From the NCBI RefSeq assembly GCF_029867415.1, contig NW_026705921.1, forward strand, positions 293,325-357,324: DNA of 64,000 nt, read 5' to 3'. The position numbers and the translations under genes were made by a program. This DNA comes from Vicia villosa. Taxonomy: Eukaryota; Streptophyta; Magnoliopsida; Fabales; Fabaceae. The notes below the pieces were generated by a model. That model made no database searches. It was not told the origin of the DNA and was given only the letters and a program-made list of their open reading frames with translations. Every line of letters begins with the position of its first letter. Position 1 is the stretch's first letter. Shown here piece by piece: positions 35,493-47,581 of this stretch.

Positions 35493-36735
35493 CAAGGTCT
35501 ATTAGTTAAATGCATTTGAACTTTTTAAATTATGGGAACCAAATGGATGTCTTTTGACAAAACTTCATAGGCCTAAAAAAACTCAAAATAAAATATGTAG
35601 AAATACAAATGCTCATATTGTAATAAATATGGACACCTTGAATCCATTAGTTTAAAAAAAAAACAAACATTTACAGCTTAATCATAATGTTTTCAACTTA
35701 TAAAAGCTATGAAACATCTCTAATTTTGAAGTTATCAATTATGTGACATTGATTTTGAAGTTATCTTTAAACCTAAGACATATGAGGTAAATGAAATATA
35801 TTTTATGAAATATATCACCAAAAAAAAGGTTATATATTATATACTTAGATGAATTAGTAGCTCAATTTATAAAAAAAAGACTTCTTCGTGTAAGTATAAA
35901 TAGTTTAATACAATTTTAAGACTATACAAATTTATTTAATTAGATGATTTCCTAAAATTATTTTTTAAAAGTGATAGTCTTGTGTCCAAAAGATATAGTT
36001 TTTTAATATTAACGATTACTCAAGGTTCACTTAAGTTTTGTTTAAATAAAAAAATTGGATTTTTAATTATGGATGATCACTCACTTTTCTCTTATGTTTT
36101 ATATACTACAAAAAGAATGTTAAAAAAAAAAAGCACTAATATTATTTTTATAAATGATAATGGAGAAGAATCTGAAAACTCTTTCTTCAAATCATTCCTC
36201 AAATAAAATGGTATTTATTTAATTTCTTTTTTTAAGAACTCGTGAGAAAAATAGAGTTGCAAGAAAAAAATAGAAACTTACCAGAAATGACAGCTATTTA
36301 AAATGAATCAAATGTTGTAAAGTATTTTTTGGCCAAAATCATCAACTCTTCTTGCTATATTTTAAATGAGAAAACATATTAAATGAAAATGAATAAGTTA
36401 TACGAAAATGTGAAAATTTAATGATAATCACTGAATTTATATTTAATGATGGAGATTAAAAGATATTTTTAAAATTAGATTAATGATTGAGGATTTCAAG
36501 CATGTTGTCAGAGCAAATGAGAATGATGTTAGTACTCATGGAGCTATTTGCTTATAATTTGTTCTTCTCAGGCTTTTAGCCCTCTCTTCAATAAAAAAAA
36601 TAGATTAATAATTTATCTTTTCTCTTAATGACACATGATTTAGTGAAAACAACAATTTAATTTGAAATTTTCTTTTTAAATCCAATGAATTTTAATCATT
36701 CTCACATTCTAATATAATTTAAACTTTCTCACTAG

Positions 36736-36743
<8 letters not shown>
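35493..36743. other. AT-rich region, no gene
   Basis: No recognised coding sequence. The small open frame at 35982-36206 has no motif I know. Confidence 0.5.
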
Positions 36744-37438
<695 letters not shown>

Positions 37439-37516
37439 TAAGAAGACATTTTGATATTAAATGATGATTAAACAATGACATGTACAATTTAAGGAAGTAT
37501 TTAAACATGATATCAT

Positions 37517-38100
37517 CACTACAAGAAAAAACTTGATTAGTTAACCAAGCATTTGGGCTCCAGTGGTAAAGGAGCTCCTGTTAAGGACGTAATACGGGGA
37601 ATACCGAATCTGATTCTTAGGTGAGAACAATGCTTGGCCAGTGCCCATACCTCAGCATAAGCTCTGGATTACTAGGGTCCCTTTACCCTATGAACCAGAG
37701 TGTGAAAGCCAAAAAAAACTTGATTAGTTAGGAAATTTTGTTAGGTGATTAACTCCTCACTATATTTTGTCATTGCTTAGGGATTACCCCATCGCAAAGC
37801 ACAAATCAAAAAAATAAAATTTAAAAAACAACGTGTGAGGGAATACACTTTGCAAAATATCAGGTGTGCATTCTACAAGGGGATACACGTCACTAAAAGA
37901 GACTGTTGAAATGGTGAGGGGATACCCCTCCCAAACTACCAGCCCTTGTTAGTTGTGTCAGGCCCATGTCCCATCGCGTGTGTAGACGTGCAAGAAAAGC
38001 TGCTTTGAAAAAGTGATATTCTATTTTGCAAGGGGATGCCCCAAGCAAAATGGTGAGGGGAACCTCCTCGCAAATTGTTCTACTAATATACAACGCACAG
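37517..38100. mobile_element. CACTA-type transposon end with subterminal repeats
   Basis: CACTACAAGAAAAA at 37517 is the standard plant CACTA (En/Spm) terminus. Inward, AGGGGAT-CCCC and GGTGAGGGGA motifs with TCGCAAA / TTTGCAAA recur at about 37785-38075, as expected for subterminal transposase-binding repeats. A similar phrase (GATGTCCCCTCGCTAATTTA) at about 39297 may mark the other side, but I could not find the matching CACTA end; the element may be truncated. Confidence 0.65.
37544..37712 (+). mobile_element. SINE-like insertion with 18-bp target duplication
   Basis: Bases AAAAAACTTGATTAGTTA occur at 37526-37543 and again at 37713-37730, enclosing about 169 bp. The insert starts near 'GGGCTCCAGTGGTAAAGGAG', similar to a tRNA-derived A box, has 'TACCGAATCTGATTC' where a B box would sit, and ends before an A-run that forms part of the repeat. 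Long A-rich target duplications are typical of SINE retroposition. It broke the terminal region of the CACTA element, so it is younger. Confidence 0.75.
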
Positions 38101-38610
38101 ATTTTTTTCTCCAGTTTATTTTATCTTTTTGTTTTGTTTCTTCTTCTCTTTTGCTCTCATTTCTTTTTCTTTCCTTCTCTCATGTAAGTATTTTTTATTT
38201 TTTTGTCTATTTTATTGATTTTAGTTTATATAAAGTATTTATTAATAGCTTTTATTTTTGGTTTTTGATTTTAGGAATCAATATCATCTATAACAATCCA
38301 GGAGTTCAAATCTTGTGTTCATCCAAGATAGTTTTTTTCCCTTTTTTAATGAAAATTTATACTCATATTTGTTGAATTGTGGGTGTTGTATAATATTAAA
38401 TTTATATTTATATTTGTATATTTTTTTTGTTTTAAATTTTTACTAATATTGTTTTTGTATAATATATTGTGTTTGTATTTTAGTGTTTTTGGGTGTTGCA
38501 TAATATATTTAAGATTTTATTAGTATTACAAATATAGAAAACAATTGTTTTTAAATAATAAAAATTATTATTCAAAACAGTATTATTTTTCAAAAAAATA
38601 ATATTATAAA

Positions 38611-39112
38611 GTGTTAAGTATGTTTTTGGTCCCTATAAATATTTAAAATTTCATTTTTAGTCCCTATTAAAAAAATGACATATTTTAGTCCCTATAAAAA
38701 ATTTATGCATATAGTTTTAGTTCCAGCTATTTTTCAAAATTTTGAAAAATCGTTAATTATTCTTAAACTTTTAAATTTTTTAATAAATATTTTTTATACG
38801 TGTTTAGAATACTATAAATTATTTTTTTTTATCAAATTATAGAATTTTTTTAAAATGAGAAGAATTGTAAATGAATTTTTTTAATTTCAAAAGATAATGA
38901 TAAAATTAATGCAAATCTCGATTTAGAAATCAAATTTTGAGTTCATTTTTTTTCAAGGAACTTTTTATAACGTTCTAAATATGTCTGTAAAATAATCATT
39001 CAAAAATACACATCGGTTTAACAGTAAGGACTAAAATTACGTGCATAATAATTTTGTAGGGACCAAAACATGTCATTTTTTTAATAGGGACCAAATCATA
39101 TTTAACCCTATT
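38611..39112. mobile_element. Legume 'ggtccct' MITE, ~500 bp
   Basis: Left end TTAAGTATGTTTTTGGTCCC, then TTAGTCCCTATTAAAAAAATGA and TGCATATAGTTTTAGT, pairs with right end ACTAAAATTACGTGCATAA, ATGTCATTTTTTTAATAGGG, ACCAAATCATATTTAACCC as long inverted repeats (over 80 bp each). Interior AT-rich, no coding. This family is frequent in legume genomes. Confidence 0.85.
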
Positions 39113-39379
39113 ATAAAACGGTATAAAAATAGTAGTATATATATATATATCAGTTAGAAACAGTTTAAATATATTTTATAATTTTTTAAAACGAATTTTT
39201 CTATATTATAATATATATTTATATAATTAGAATTAGAATTATAATTTTTTTTAATATGACAATCTGCAATTTATGATGCCCTTCTTAGTTAGAAGTGATG
39301 TCCCCTCGCTAATTTATGTTCCAGAATAGCTAGAAACTCATCTGAAAATTTGCACCGCGCTCTCAACCTCTATTGTATA

Positions 39380-40110
39380 GTTACCATCTGTATGTGTCTC
39401 TCCACGAAAAAATCACACTAAAGTGTTTGAATGTGACTAACATTTGCTTGTTCTATTTGGGGCGTGGCTAACTGTTTACACAATGTCTCCATTTGAGCTA
39501 ATAGTGCTGCGTGAGAATCCACTGCATGAATACCTTTTGGTCTCACCGATCGTTCACTCAAGTGATACTCATTCTAACATATATTTTCGATTAACGTTTT
39601 CAACTCTTCATTTGTTTTTGCCCTTAAGGTACCTCCAATTGAGGCGTCAAGAAGAATTCTTGTTTTAACCTTTAGTCCACTAGTAAAGAGTGTCATTGCT
39701 CCATTGGACTCATATTATGATTTGGGTACTTGCAGAGTAACAACTTGAATCTTTCCTATGTATCAGAGAACGACTATGCATTTTCCTGCTCAAAATATGT
39801 AATTTCGACTTTTCTTTCTACGAACTGGGCATTTGAGTAATACCGCTCTAGAAAATTGTCCTCTAATTCTTTCCAAGCCTGAACAGTGCCATTTGGAATG
39901 CATTACAACCAATCCTTCATATGACATGTCAAAGAAAAATCAAGAAAATATAATTGTATCTAATTGTCATTGATGTCACCAAACTGCTTGCACATCGAGC
40001 GTGTCTCGTAGAATTTTGCGAGATGCTCCCAATGATCAATGATTGTTTATCTGTCGAATATGTTATCCTTAAATCTTGAAAGTACATAATTTTTAATATC
40101 AAGTATTAGC
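39380..40110 (-). pseudogene. Athila/Tat-like Ty3 gag relic
   Basis: Minus-strand reading with several stops gives 'LAYPLILDIKNYVLSRFKDN' and 'DHWEHLAKFYETRSMC' (around 40000-40110). Next come 'MKDWL-CIPNGTVQAWKELE', 'NFLERYYSNAQFVERKVEI' (39830-39930) and 'CKYPNHNMSPMEQ'. It ends with 'KQLATPQIEQANVSHIQTL'. This order matches the gag of legume Athila-type elements. Together with the primer site at 40484-40501 it marks the 5' part of a minus-strand element. Protease and pol do not follow to the left, where the MITE and CACTA debris lie. Confidence 0.8.
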
Positions 40111-40483
40111 GGATAAGCCAATTGAAATCCTAAAGATATACACCCTGCATCGATCCTCTTGCAATAGTCCCCTAATGTTTGTCGTTATGGAACAATCATA
40201 TCTACTTTTTCTTCTTTTAATTTCTTTTACCATGCAGTGTTTCTCGCATTACTCTACGAATTGCACACGTTGTTCTTTCGATTTCAAGGTCAATTGATAT
40301 CAGCGTCTAATTAGTATCTCGCATAAACAAGCAAGAAATGCCATAGTAGCACCGCACCAAATAGAATAAAATAAAAATAGAAATAAAATTAAACTAAAAT
40401 TAAATTGAAAATTAAAAATAAAATAAAATGCAAAAATTAAAAACTATAAGCATCACATTAAATTTCTTTGTTGAAATCAACAA

Positions 40484-40501
40484 TCTCCGGCAACGACGCC
40501 A
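40484..40501 (-). other. tRNA-Asp-type primer-binding site
   Basis: TGGCGTCGTTGCCGGAGA on the minus strand differs at two places from the usual Athila primer site TGGCGCCGTTGCCGGGGA. The adjacent 'ACCTTTCGGAAAGTGTACTGG' on its right would be the end of the 5' LTR. The full LTR could not be bounded. Confidence 0.7.
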
Positions 40502-40759
40502 AAAACTTTATAACCTTTCGGAAAGTGTACTGGTAGTGTCGAAGTAATAACCTTTCGTGTGAGAATTCCAGAGCTAGAGCTTTGTTTTCTTCACTTTTTC
40601 TTCAATATTTTCACCAAGTCTTTATCTCTTCCTTGTGATAGATATTTGCTCAATTCTTCACACTTTGGAATGACTTTTGTACGTTATTATTTTGATTTCA
40701 TCCAAATTTTCTCATAAAAATACGTAATAACGTCTGTAATAAAAAACCAAAGATCTAAA

Positions 40760-43700
40760 CTAGATGAAAGAGTTGAAAGTTGATGGTAATGGTGAATACT
40801 TAAGTGTTTCAAGAGGAATAAGTGTGATTAGAGGAAAATCTAAGTTTAAGAGTTTAATAAGTCGGTAGTAAAATGTTTTACTTGTCAAAAAAATCAGTCA
40901 CGTCAAGAAGGATTATCCCTAGAAGGGGGCAATTTACTATAACAAATAACGCTTTTTATGACGAAGCTTTCACCACTATAATAAAAAACCACCGGTACAT
41001 ATGACCAGAGCGTCTTGTTTTATTTAAAAAAAGTTAGTAATAAATCTGTTACCTCGGATTTAAATAAAACCAACATAAATATATGCTCAGAATTTGAGGT
41101 TCGATTCCCAGATTCTGTTAGTTAATGTTTTTTCTGGAAACAAAAAGGCACCTTTATTTTTTTATAGATTTTATGACGGATATGTTACCTTGTTTTTCTG
41201 TAAAACCAAGATAAAAACTCCCTAATGTTTTATTCTTTTTGCAACCAAAAAGACGCCTTTATTTTTTTTAGATTTTACGTCGGCTATGTTACCTCGGTGT
41301 TTAAGATTAACCGAGATAAATACTATTTATATATTTCATTCCCTTAGTGTCTAACTAATTCCATTTTCGAGCCCTAACGAAAGAACACTACTTCTCCAGC
41401 CAACAAAAGAACACTTTCTCTCGGAGGATTCATAGAGAACGTATAAACTCTCTCACTATTAATCTAAAAAATCTTCTCCACGACATGTTATTATTGTTTT
41501 TTTGTTCTTGTTCTTGTTGTTGTTTTCCATTACTGTTGTTCTTGTTATTCTCCACTACTGGTGTTCTTATTGTTATTGTTCTCCATTACTGTTGTTCTTA
41601 TTGTTCTTGTTGTTGTTATTGTTCTCCATTACTGTTGTACTTGTTATTCGTGTTATTCTTAATTACTGTTGTTCTTATTGTTGTTCTTTTCCATTATTGT
41701 TGTTCTTGTTGTAGTTGTTGTGCTCCATTACTATTGTTCTTGTTGTTTTTGTTGTTCTTGTTATTGTTGAGAAGCTTTATTTTATGGATCGTAGTTGGGC
41801 CTCTCCGCTATGTTCATTTCTTATTCAAATTTTATGATAATAACTTTGGGTTGTTTTAGGTTTTGGTTTTGGTGTTTTGGATGGTTATGAAAACACTTGT
41901 TTTTATAAGAAGAGATCTTAGTTAACATACAAATGGCCTTGAAGACTATGCATCTGATAGACAACAAAAAGGATTATGGGAAAGACAACAAGATACTTTA
42001 CTGTAAGTTATAATTTCTAAGTTTTAAATTTTGTGTATGAAGCATTAGTGTGTCATTCACATTTCCTTTATTTTTGTTTTTTTGCAACTGTGTTTTGGTT
42101 TTATTTAGATTTAGTAGCATATAACCATAGGATGAAAACTGATAGATTAGCGTGCATGATAAAATAGTTCTTGAATTCCTTGAAACCGTAGAATGAAAGC
42201 CCTAAATTAGTTGTAACCTTAAGCAGAGAGATAAGAAACCATAGAATAAAATTTTCATTAAATAAATGTACAAAAAGGTCATTTTATATTAATCATATCT
42301 AAATCCTCTGGCTGAGAGAAAGTTTGACCAAGTATAATGTGTTTCATCATCATCATCAGAATCGATGATGACTGGCCTTTCACCATTCTTCTTCTTGATC
42401 CACTCTTCCTGGGAGCTCTCCTGGGTTTCAAAGGTTCGGTAGCAGGGTGTCTTTCAATAACATAGACCTCTACATCCATAACATATCTTGTTCTCTCAGC
42501 ATTGGATGAAGTACTCATTTTGTATTTTGGTTCTTCCTCTTCTCTAATTTCTCTAGATGAAGTTTCAGCAGAAGTACTCATTTTGATTCTTCCTCTTCTC
42601 TGAATTCTTTGGATGAAGTTCTTTTTGTGTTTTGGTTCAAAGAGTTAGAGCTTTTATATTGATTCTTCTAATTCTTCCTCTTCTTTGATATTTGAAAGTC
42701 TAAAAGCCAAAATATTTGACGCATGTCAAGTTTCCTTCTAATTATTACTTTGTTAATTCTCCACGTTTTCTTTTCTTGGAAGTTTAAAAGATCTTCTAGT
42801 TGACTAACTACCTCGATCTGTTGAATGATTACATCTCTTTGTCTTTTCAAATTTCTTTTACACTTCTTTGATAATCCTGTAACTCCTTCTTACGTATAAT
42901 TTGTTGTAATAATGTGTATATTGTAGTTTGTTTGGTTCCTAATGGAATTGTGTTATTAATGTTATTATTGTTGTTGTTGTTGTTGTTATGCATTACTGTT
43001 GTTCTTGTGGTTGTTATTATCCATTACTGTTGTTCTTGTTCTTGTTGTTCTCCATTATTGTTGTTCTTGTTACCTCGGTTCTTTAAAACATCGAGTGTTA
43101 ATATTAGGTGCACCGTCTAGTTCTGAGAATCAAACCCACGTGCAGTTAAATTTATCCCTTGGCATTTTAATATCTGAGGTGTTAAGGGGTAGCTTTTCAT
43201 GACGCTCTTCGTTACCTCATTTTCGTAGTTGAGGTCAAACGAATTTCGCGTTCGACGTTAGATGAGTTTTTTGTATTAGTGATTATGATTATGTTTAGAT
43301 TGTGATGCCTCAAATGAGGATGATTATGATAGTGACAATGTGCTACTACTCACGAGTTTGGTTGCCAAAGAGTTTTTGGAGTGAAGTTATTGTGATAACA
43401 ACTTACCTGGTCAATAGATGTCCATCCATAGGAATAGACATCATACACCTAAGGAAGTTTGGAATGGGCAACCAGTAGACTAATCTAATTTGAAGGTCAT
43501 TAGAGATTTGATGTTTTTACATATCAAGTAAGAAAAAACTGATTCTAAGGTTGTGAAGTGTTTCTTCATGGTTTATCCTAAAATTGTGAAGGGTTATAAC
43601 ATGTGGCAAGTGGAATTTGGAGGATCAAAATTCATCATAATTAGAGATATTACTTTTAATGAGATCCATATGGAGATGAATTATAAATACCTGAAGGTGA

Positions 43701-44070
43701 AATAATCAGAAACTACGGTGGAGAAGACTCATTTTGAGATAGAGGTTCCTAGTAGGAAAACTAGAGATTAGGAGAAATTTAAGGCTCTTGATTCTTGTGC
43801 TAGTAAGGGGCAACCTCTAATGGCTCTCGTTTATCAATTGGCTTGTGATATATTTAAGAGATAAAGTGGACCACCATAAATATACAACTACGTTAGCTTT
43901 ATATGTTATGATTTGAATATGGATGAAGAGTTGTAAGACTCAAAACCAACGACGTTTAAGGATGCATTTGAAAGCAAATAGAGCTAAAAATTATTGAATG
44001 AGGGGAAATATGAGATGCATTCATTGATGAAAAACCATATTTAGGAATTGGTTAGACTACCTAAGAAACT
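40760..44070 (+). pseudogene. Second Ty1/copia relic, split by a large insert
   Basis: Same family as 32230-35125. Gag text 'LKVDGNGEYLSVSRG' and 'GKSKFKSLISR' at 40775-40865 and the 'VKKDYP' zinc-knuckle end (40895-40915) are followed by about 2.3 kb of foreign DNA. The copia text then resumes at 43282 ('DDYDSDNVLLLTSLVAKEF') and continues with the integrase/RT spacer: 'EVWNGQPVD', 'LKVIRDLMFLHIK', 'CFFMVYPKIVKGYNMWQVEF', 'IRDITFNEIHMEM'. The last recognisable RT-start text is 'EMHSLMKNHI' and 'ELVRLPKKL', at 44000-44070. There it meets the CACTA-type gene. Many stops. Confidence 0.75.
40974..43281. mobile_element. Probable CACTA-like insert in the copia relic, ~2.3 kb
   Basis: The left edge CACTATAATAAAAAACC and right edge GTTTTTTGTATTAGTG-like text (TTTTTTGTATTAGTG) form CACTA-type inverted ends. 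Inside, TTACCTCGG...CCGAGATAAA motifs recur near both sides (41060-41315 and 43070-43240), like subterminal repeats. A matching 3-bp target duplication is not seen. The interior holds a TTG/TTC-rich repeat (41498-41770, 42966-43075) and a 100-residue minus ORF (42279-42581) rich in Ser/Glu/Lys, with an internal 60-bp repeat; neither is recognised. Confidence 0.5.
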
Positions 44071-44074
44071 ATCT

Positions 44075-46295
44075 ACCGAATTCAGAAAATATACAACTTC
44101 TCTTATCGGGTTGATAGCAAGCAACAACCAGTGTGCTCTATAAATTAAAACAATAGGTTATATGAAAATTTTGCTACGCAAAAGAAACAAAGATTAAATG
44201 AACCAAGAATGAGAAACTAACCCTACTGGTCGGGTATTATACGCCCAAAGAATCAGACTTTCTGTATTGCCGGATGACATGAATCTATCGACTAAGCGCT
44301 GTCTAACTGATTCCGGTTCCGAAGCAATTGTCATTCCGCTGCAATGGGCGGAAGACACGAAACGGAATCTGTTTGACAATGCAGTCCCACGCAACACTCT
44401 GTCATGCAACAACCTTAAATAAAAACATTATAAACATATTAGCGGATGGGTGAATAACCGGATGTATGAGTGCATATTAGTGTATATGACCGGATGAGTG
44501 AAAAACATAATAAACATAATGTGTAAATAAATTTTTCGACTAATTAAATAATATATTGGATGAGTGAATATTACCGGATGTACGAGTGCATATTAGCGAC
44601 GCCTAGTTGTTCTTGCGTAAAAATCTCTTCCAAGTCATCTATTGCAATATGTGACATGAATTCAACACCAAAGATACCTTCCTCCATATTGATTTGACGG
44701 AGAGCACCTTCCTTCAAATCGGACATATCAACAAGTGTTCCGAGCGTCGTCCGGTATCGAGGCACAAAAGCACCACCTTTTTTTGCCGCTTGCATCGGAG
44801 GACCCTTAGGTGGTACGCTACGAACGTCCTGTGTCACTTGTTGTGACCCCCGAGCATATGCCTAAAAATCATATAACGATCGATAAAATATAAAATCATG
44901 CAGTTTTAGATTCAAATTATATATTAACACCTTAAATGTACCTCTTTTAGTGATGCAACAGACTCCTGCTCCTGTAAAATCCCTTTGCCCTTAATTGCGG
45001 GTTTTGTAGGAGCAGTCTAAAATAAAAATGTAAAAAGTAATTAACGTAACGGTGCAGAATTGACATTCAAAAACTAAATGATTCATAATGGTTTTCAATA
45101 TACCTCATCACCAATGATAATGAGCTCTGAGGGCCATGCAACAAATGACCCTATTGCATCTCGCATCAATGTTGTCTCTGAGACCATGTCAGGTACCGGT
45201 AGCACCGCATCATGATCTAATACAATATCAACTGATACTTTCAGGTGTCCATCCGGGAGCGGTCTATGGTGAAGTAAATCTCCCACAGTGTTGTGCACTT
45301 TTCCCTTGCCAACTAGGCGGTAATTCGGTGACGATAAGTATAGTTGGCAAGAAGAAATGCCCTAAACCAATAGTAAATATAAAGTCATTATCGTTAATAA
45401 AATAGAACAATTTGTAAGGAAAAGAAATTTATAATTACCTCGGGAAGTTTTCTTTGATAGTTGAAACTAGCTTTATCACTAGTTTCTTTCACCGATGCAG
45501 TATTGCACTTTTCTCTCATATACATATCTTTATCTCTTTGCAATTCAGAGACTTGTGCTTGCAATTCCTGCAATTTTTGCAACACTTCTTGATTGGTAGG
45601 ATTTCTTCTCCTAGGATGCTTGTAAAAAGAGGTTGGAGTCACACCATGACCCTTACCCCTCACCCGACCGGGATACTCAGGAGCATCAAGTGCTCTACTA
45701 AGTACGCTCCTATCATCCTGGTCCTCACCGGTGGACACCGATTGCGACAAGGTCTCCTGTAATTCATTTACATTTCAATAATTATTAATGGAGATAAAAA
45801 ATCACTTATATATTAAAAAACATTTGATTTAATTAAAGACACAGTATTATACTTACACATTCAGTATAAACTCTCTAAACATCGGGATCGACAGCTTGAT
45901 TCTTGCCCACACGAGCTTCCTTCCACAACACATGTACAGGAAGTGAGGTTTCCTCACTTTTAGTCTCCTCTAACTATGCATTGACACAAATGATAAAATC
46001 GTCAAATAAAACACATTTAGACAATTAATTAAAACGCATTTCTATTTACTTACAATTTTATCCTCTAAGCGTGCATATCCCAAACGCCCTTTTTTGTATG
46101 GATACGCGGGTTTTGATGCTCTCGCACTATTTGTGACACTCCTTTTCCGAAAATCTTCATCTCTTTGATTTACAAACTCAACCCAATCTTTTTCATCAAT
46201 GAAGATCTCATACTTTTTTGGCCGTCCCGGTGCCTCTCCAAGAAAGTTTCCATCTTTATCCTTAAGATAGGTGTTTGTCAAAAAAGCTTTCCACC
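44075..46295 (-). pseudogene. CACTA/En-Spm-associated gene with ULP1-like C-terminus, eight exons
   Basis: Exons on the minus strand: ~46295-46054, 45973-45857, 45756-45439, 45361-45104, 45016-44942, 44861-44575, 44413-44222, 44137-~44075. All introns are GT-AG and every phase agrees. Exon 1 has 'EIFIDEKDWVEFVNQRDEDF' and 'KKGRLGYARLEDK', the legume En/Spm transposon-protein signature. Exon 3 has a coiled coil ('LQKLQELQAQVSELQRDK'). Exon 4 reads 'YRLVGKGKVHNTVGDLLH', like the DUF8039-type region. Exons 7-8 give 'RLVDRFMSSGNTESLI' and 'HWLLLAINPIREVVYFLNS', the start of a ULP1/C48 SUMO-protease domain with the catalytic His (in HW). The usual Asp of 'YFLDS' is Asn here. The Gln/Cys part is lost at the junction with the copia relic. 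One TAG (45877-45875) interrupts exon 2. Confidence 0.85.
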
Positions 46296-47150
46296 CTCAA
46301 AAAAGCACAAACTACAACCTAAAACCATCGCTGGACATACACTTACCTATATAACACAGAAAGGAAGCAACATATATAAAGGGCTATCTCTTAATCATAT
46401 TTTCGCTTTTCATTTACAAGCATACCGGCCACTTAAAGCAATCTAGTTAAATCGTGCAAAATTTTTTATACCACCTGAGGTAACTGAACCAATGATTTTG
46501 ACAGAATATTCATAATAAAATCAAACAAAACTTTCATGGAACACCAAAAACAAATCGGAAAAAGATGTACAAATACAAATTAAAATTTGAAAACCACCAC
46601 ACCCAACCCTTATGCCACTGTTAAAACAGAAGCCAAGCTATATTAGAATCCAAGGCAAAAGCAATCTCAAACAGTATATACAATTTATAGAATAGATTAA
46701 AAATAACACCTCAAAAACTAACAAGAGTACAATTAACAGAATAATAATAAACCCACAAACTAGACCTTTTGTAAAATATTGAACCAAAATATTGAATCAA
46801 ACTACTTTTTATATAGTTTTCTATAAAAACAGAAGCCCGAAGCAATCTAGTTTTCTGAATAAAATACCTATAAACACTAATCTTTCAAATGTCAAAAACA
46901 GAACTATAAATCGTGTACCTTCGTCTTCTCTTCGTATTCATTTTCTGGGCAGGGTTTGTTTTTCGTCTAGCTTCGTATTTGTTTTCTGGGCAGGGTTTGT
47001 TCTTCGTCTAGCTTCGTCTTCTCTTCGTATTTGTTTTTCTAGGCGGTTTTGAGGATGAGATACGGTTTTGAGGAGTTTTTATGGAGTTCTTCGTAGATGG
47101 CAGCGATGGTTTTTCGTTTCTTCGTTCTGGGCAGCGATGGCAGTGAAAGA
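46296..47150. other. Upstream/non-coding part of the CACTA element
   Basis: No coding exon recognised. 46920-47040 holds an imperfect tandem repeat (TTTTCTGGGCAGGGTTTGTT, CGTCTAGCTTCGT) whose open frame (46792-47052, plus) is an artefact. Confidence 0.45.
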
Positions 47151-47204
47151 AGAATTAGGGATTATGAAACAACTATTATTTTGATTTTAAAAATTTTAAT
47201 TAAC

Positions 47205-47571
47205 GAAACAGCTATGAAAGCGCTTTTAGAAAGCGCTCTGGTAGCCCTGCCTTTACCAGCGCTTTTTAGGGTAAAAGCGCTTTCGTACCCCCCCTTTAAG
47301 AGCGCTTCTGAAAGCGCTTTCATAAGCCACCTATAAGAGCGCTTTTTGAAAGCGCTTTCGTACCCTCCCCTATAAGAGCCCTTTTTGAAAGCGCTTTTGT
47401 AACCCCCCCTTTAAGAGCGCTTTTTGAAAGCGCTTTTGTAACCCCCCCCCCCCTTTTAAGAGCGCTTTTTTTGCGTGTTTTTTTATTTTGTTTTTAGCGA
47501 AACCTATGCCAGCGCTTTCTCCTAAAAGCGCTTTAGTAGGGGTGCTGCTAAAAGACAAATTTGGCATAGTG
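47205..47571. mobile_element. CACTA terminus with AGCGCT subterminal array
   Basis: The right edge reads TTTGGCATAGTG, i.e. CACTATGCCAAA on the minus strand, a CACTA-type end. Next to it about a dozen copies of the palindrome-centred motif (A)AGCGCTTTT / GAAAGCGCTTT occur, many followed by CCCCCCT and TTAAGAGCGC. Such arrays are the transposase-binding subterminal repeats of CACTA elements. The decayed gene at 44075-46295 points away from this end, as expected if this is the 5' side. Confidence 0.75.
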
Positions 47572-47581
47572 ACCTTCTTAA

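Noticed and set aside
41485..41859. 124-residue Leu/Cys/Ser-rich frame resembling a membrane protein
   Set aside because: Hydrophobicity comes from a TTG/TTC low-complexity repeat; no start context or conserved motif.
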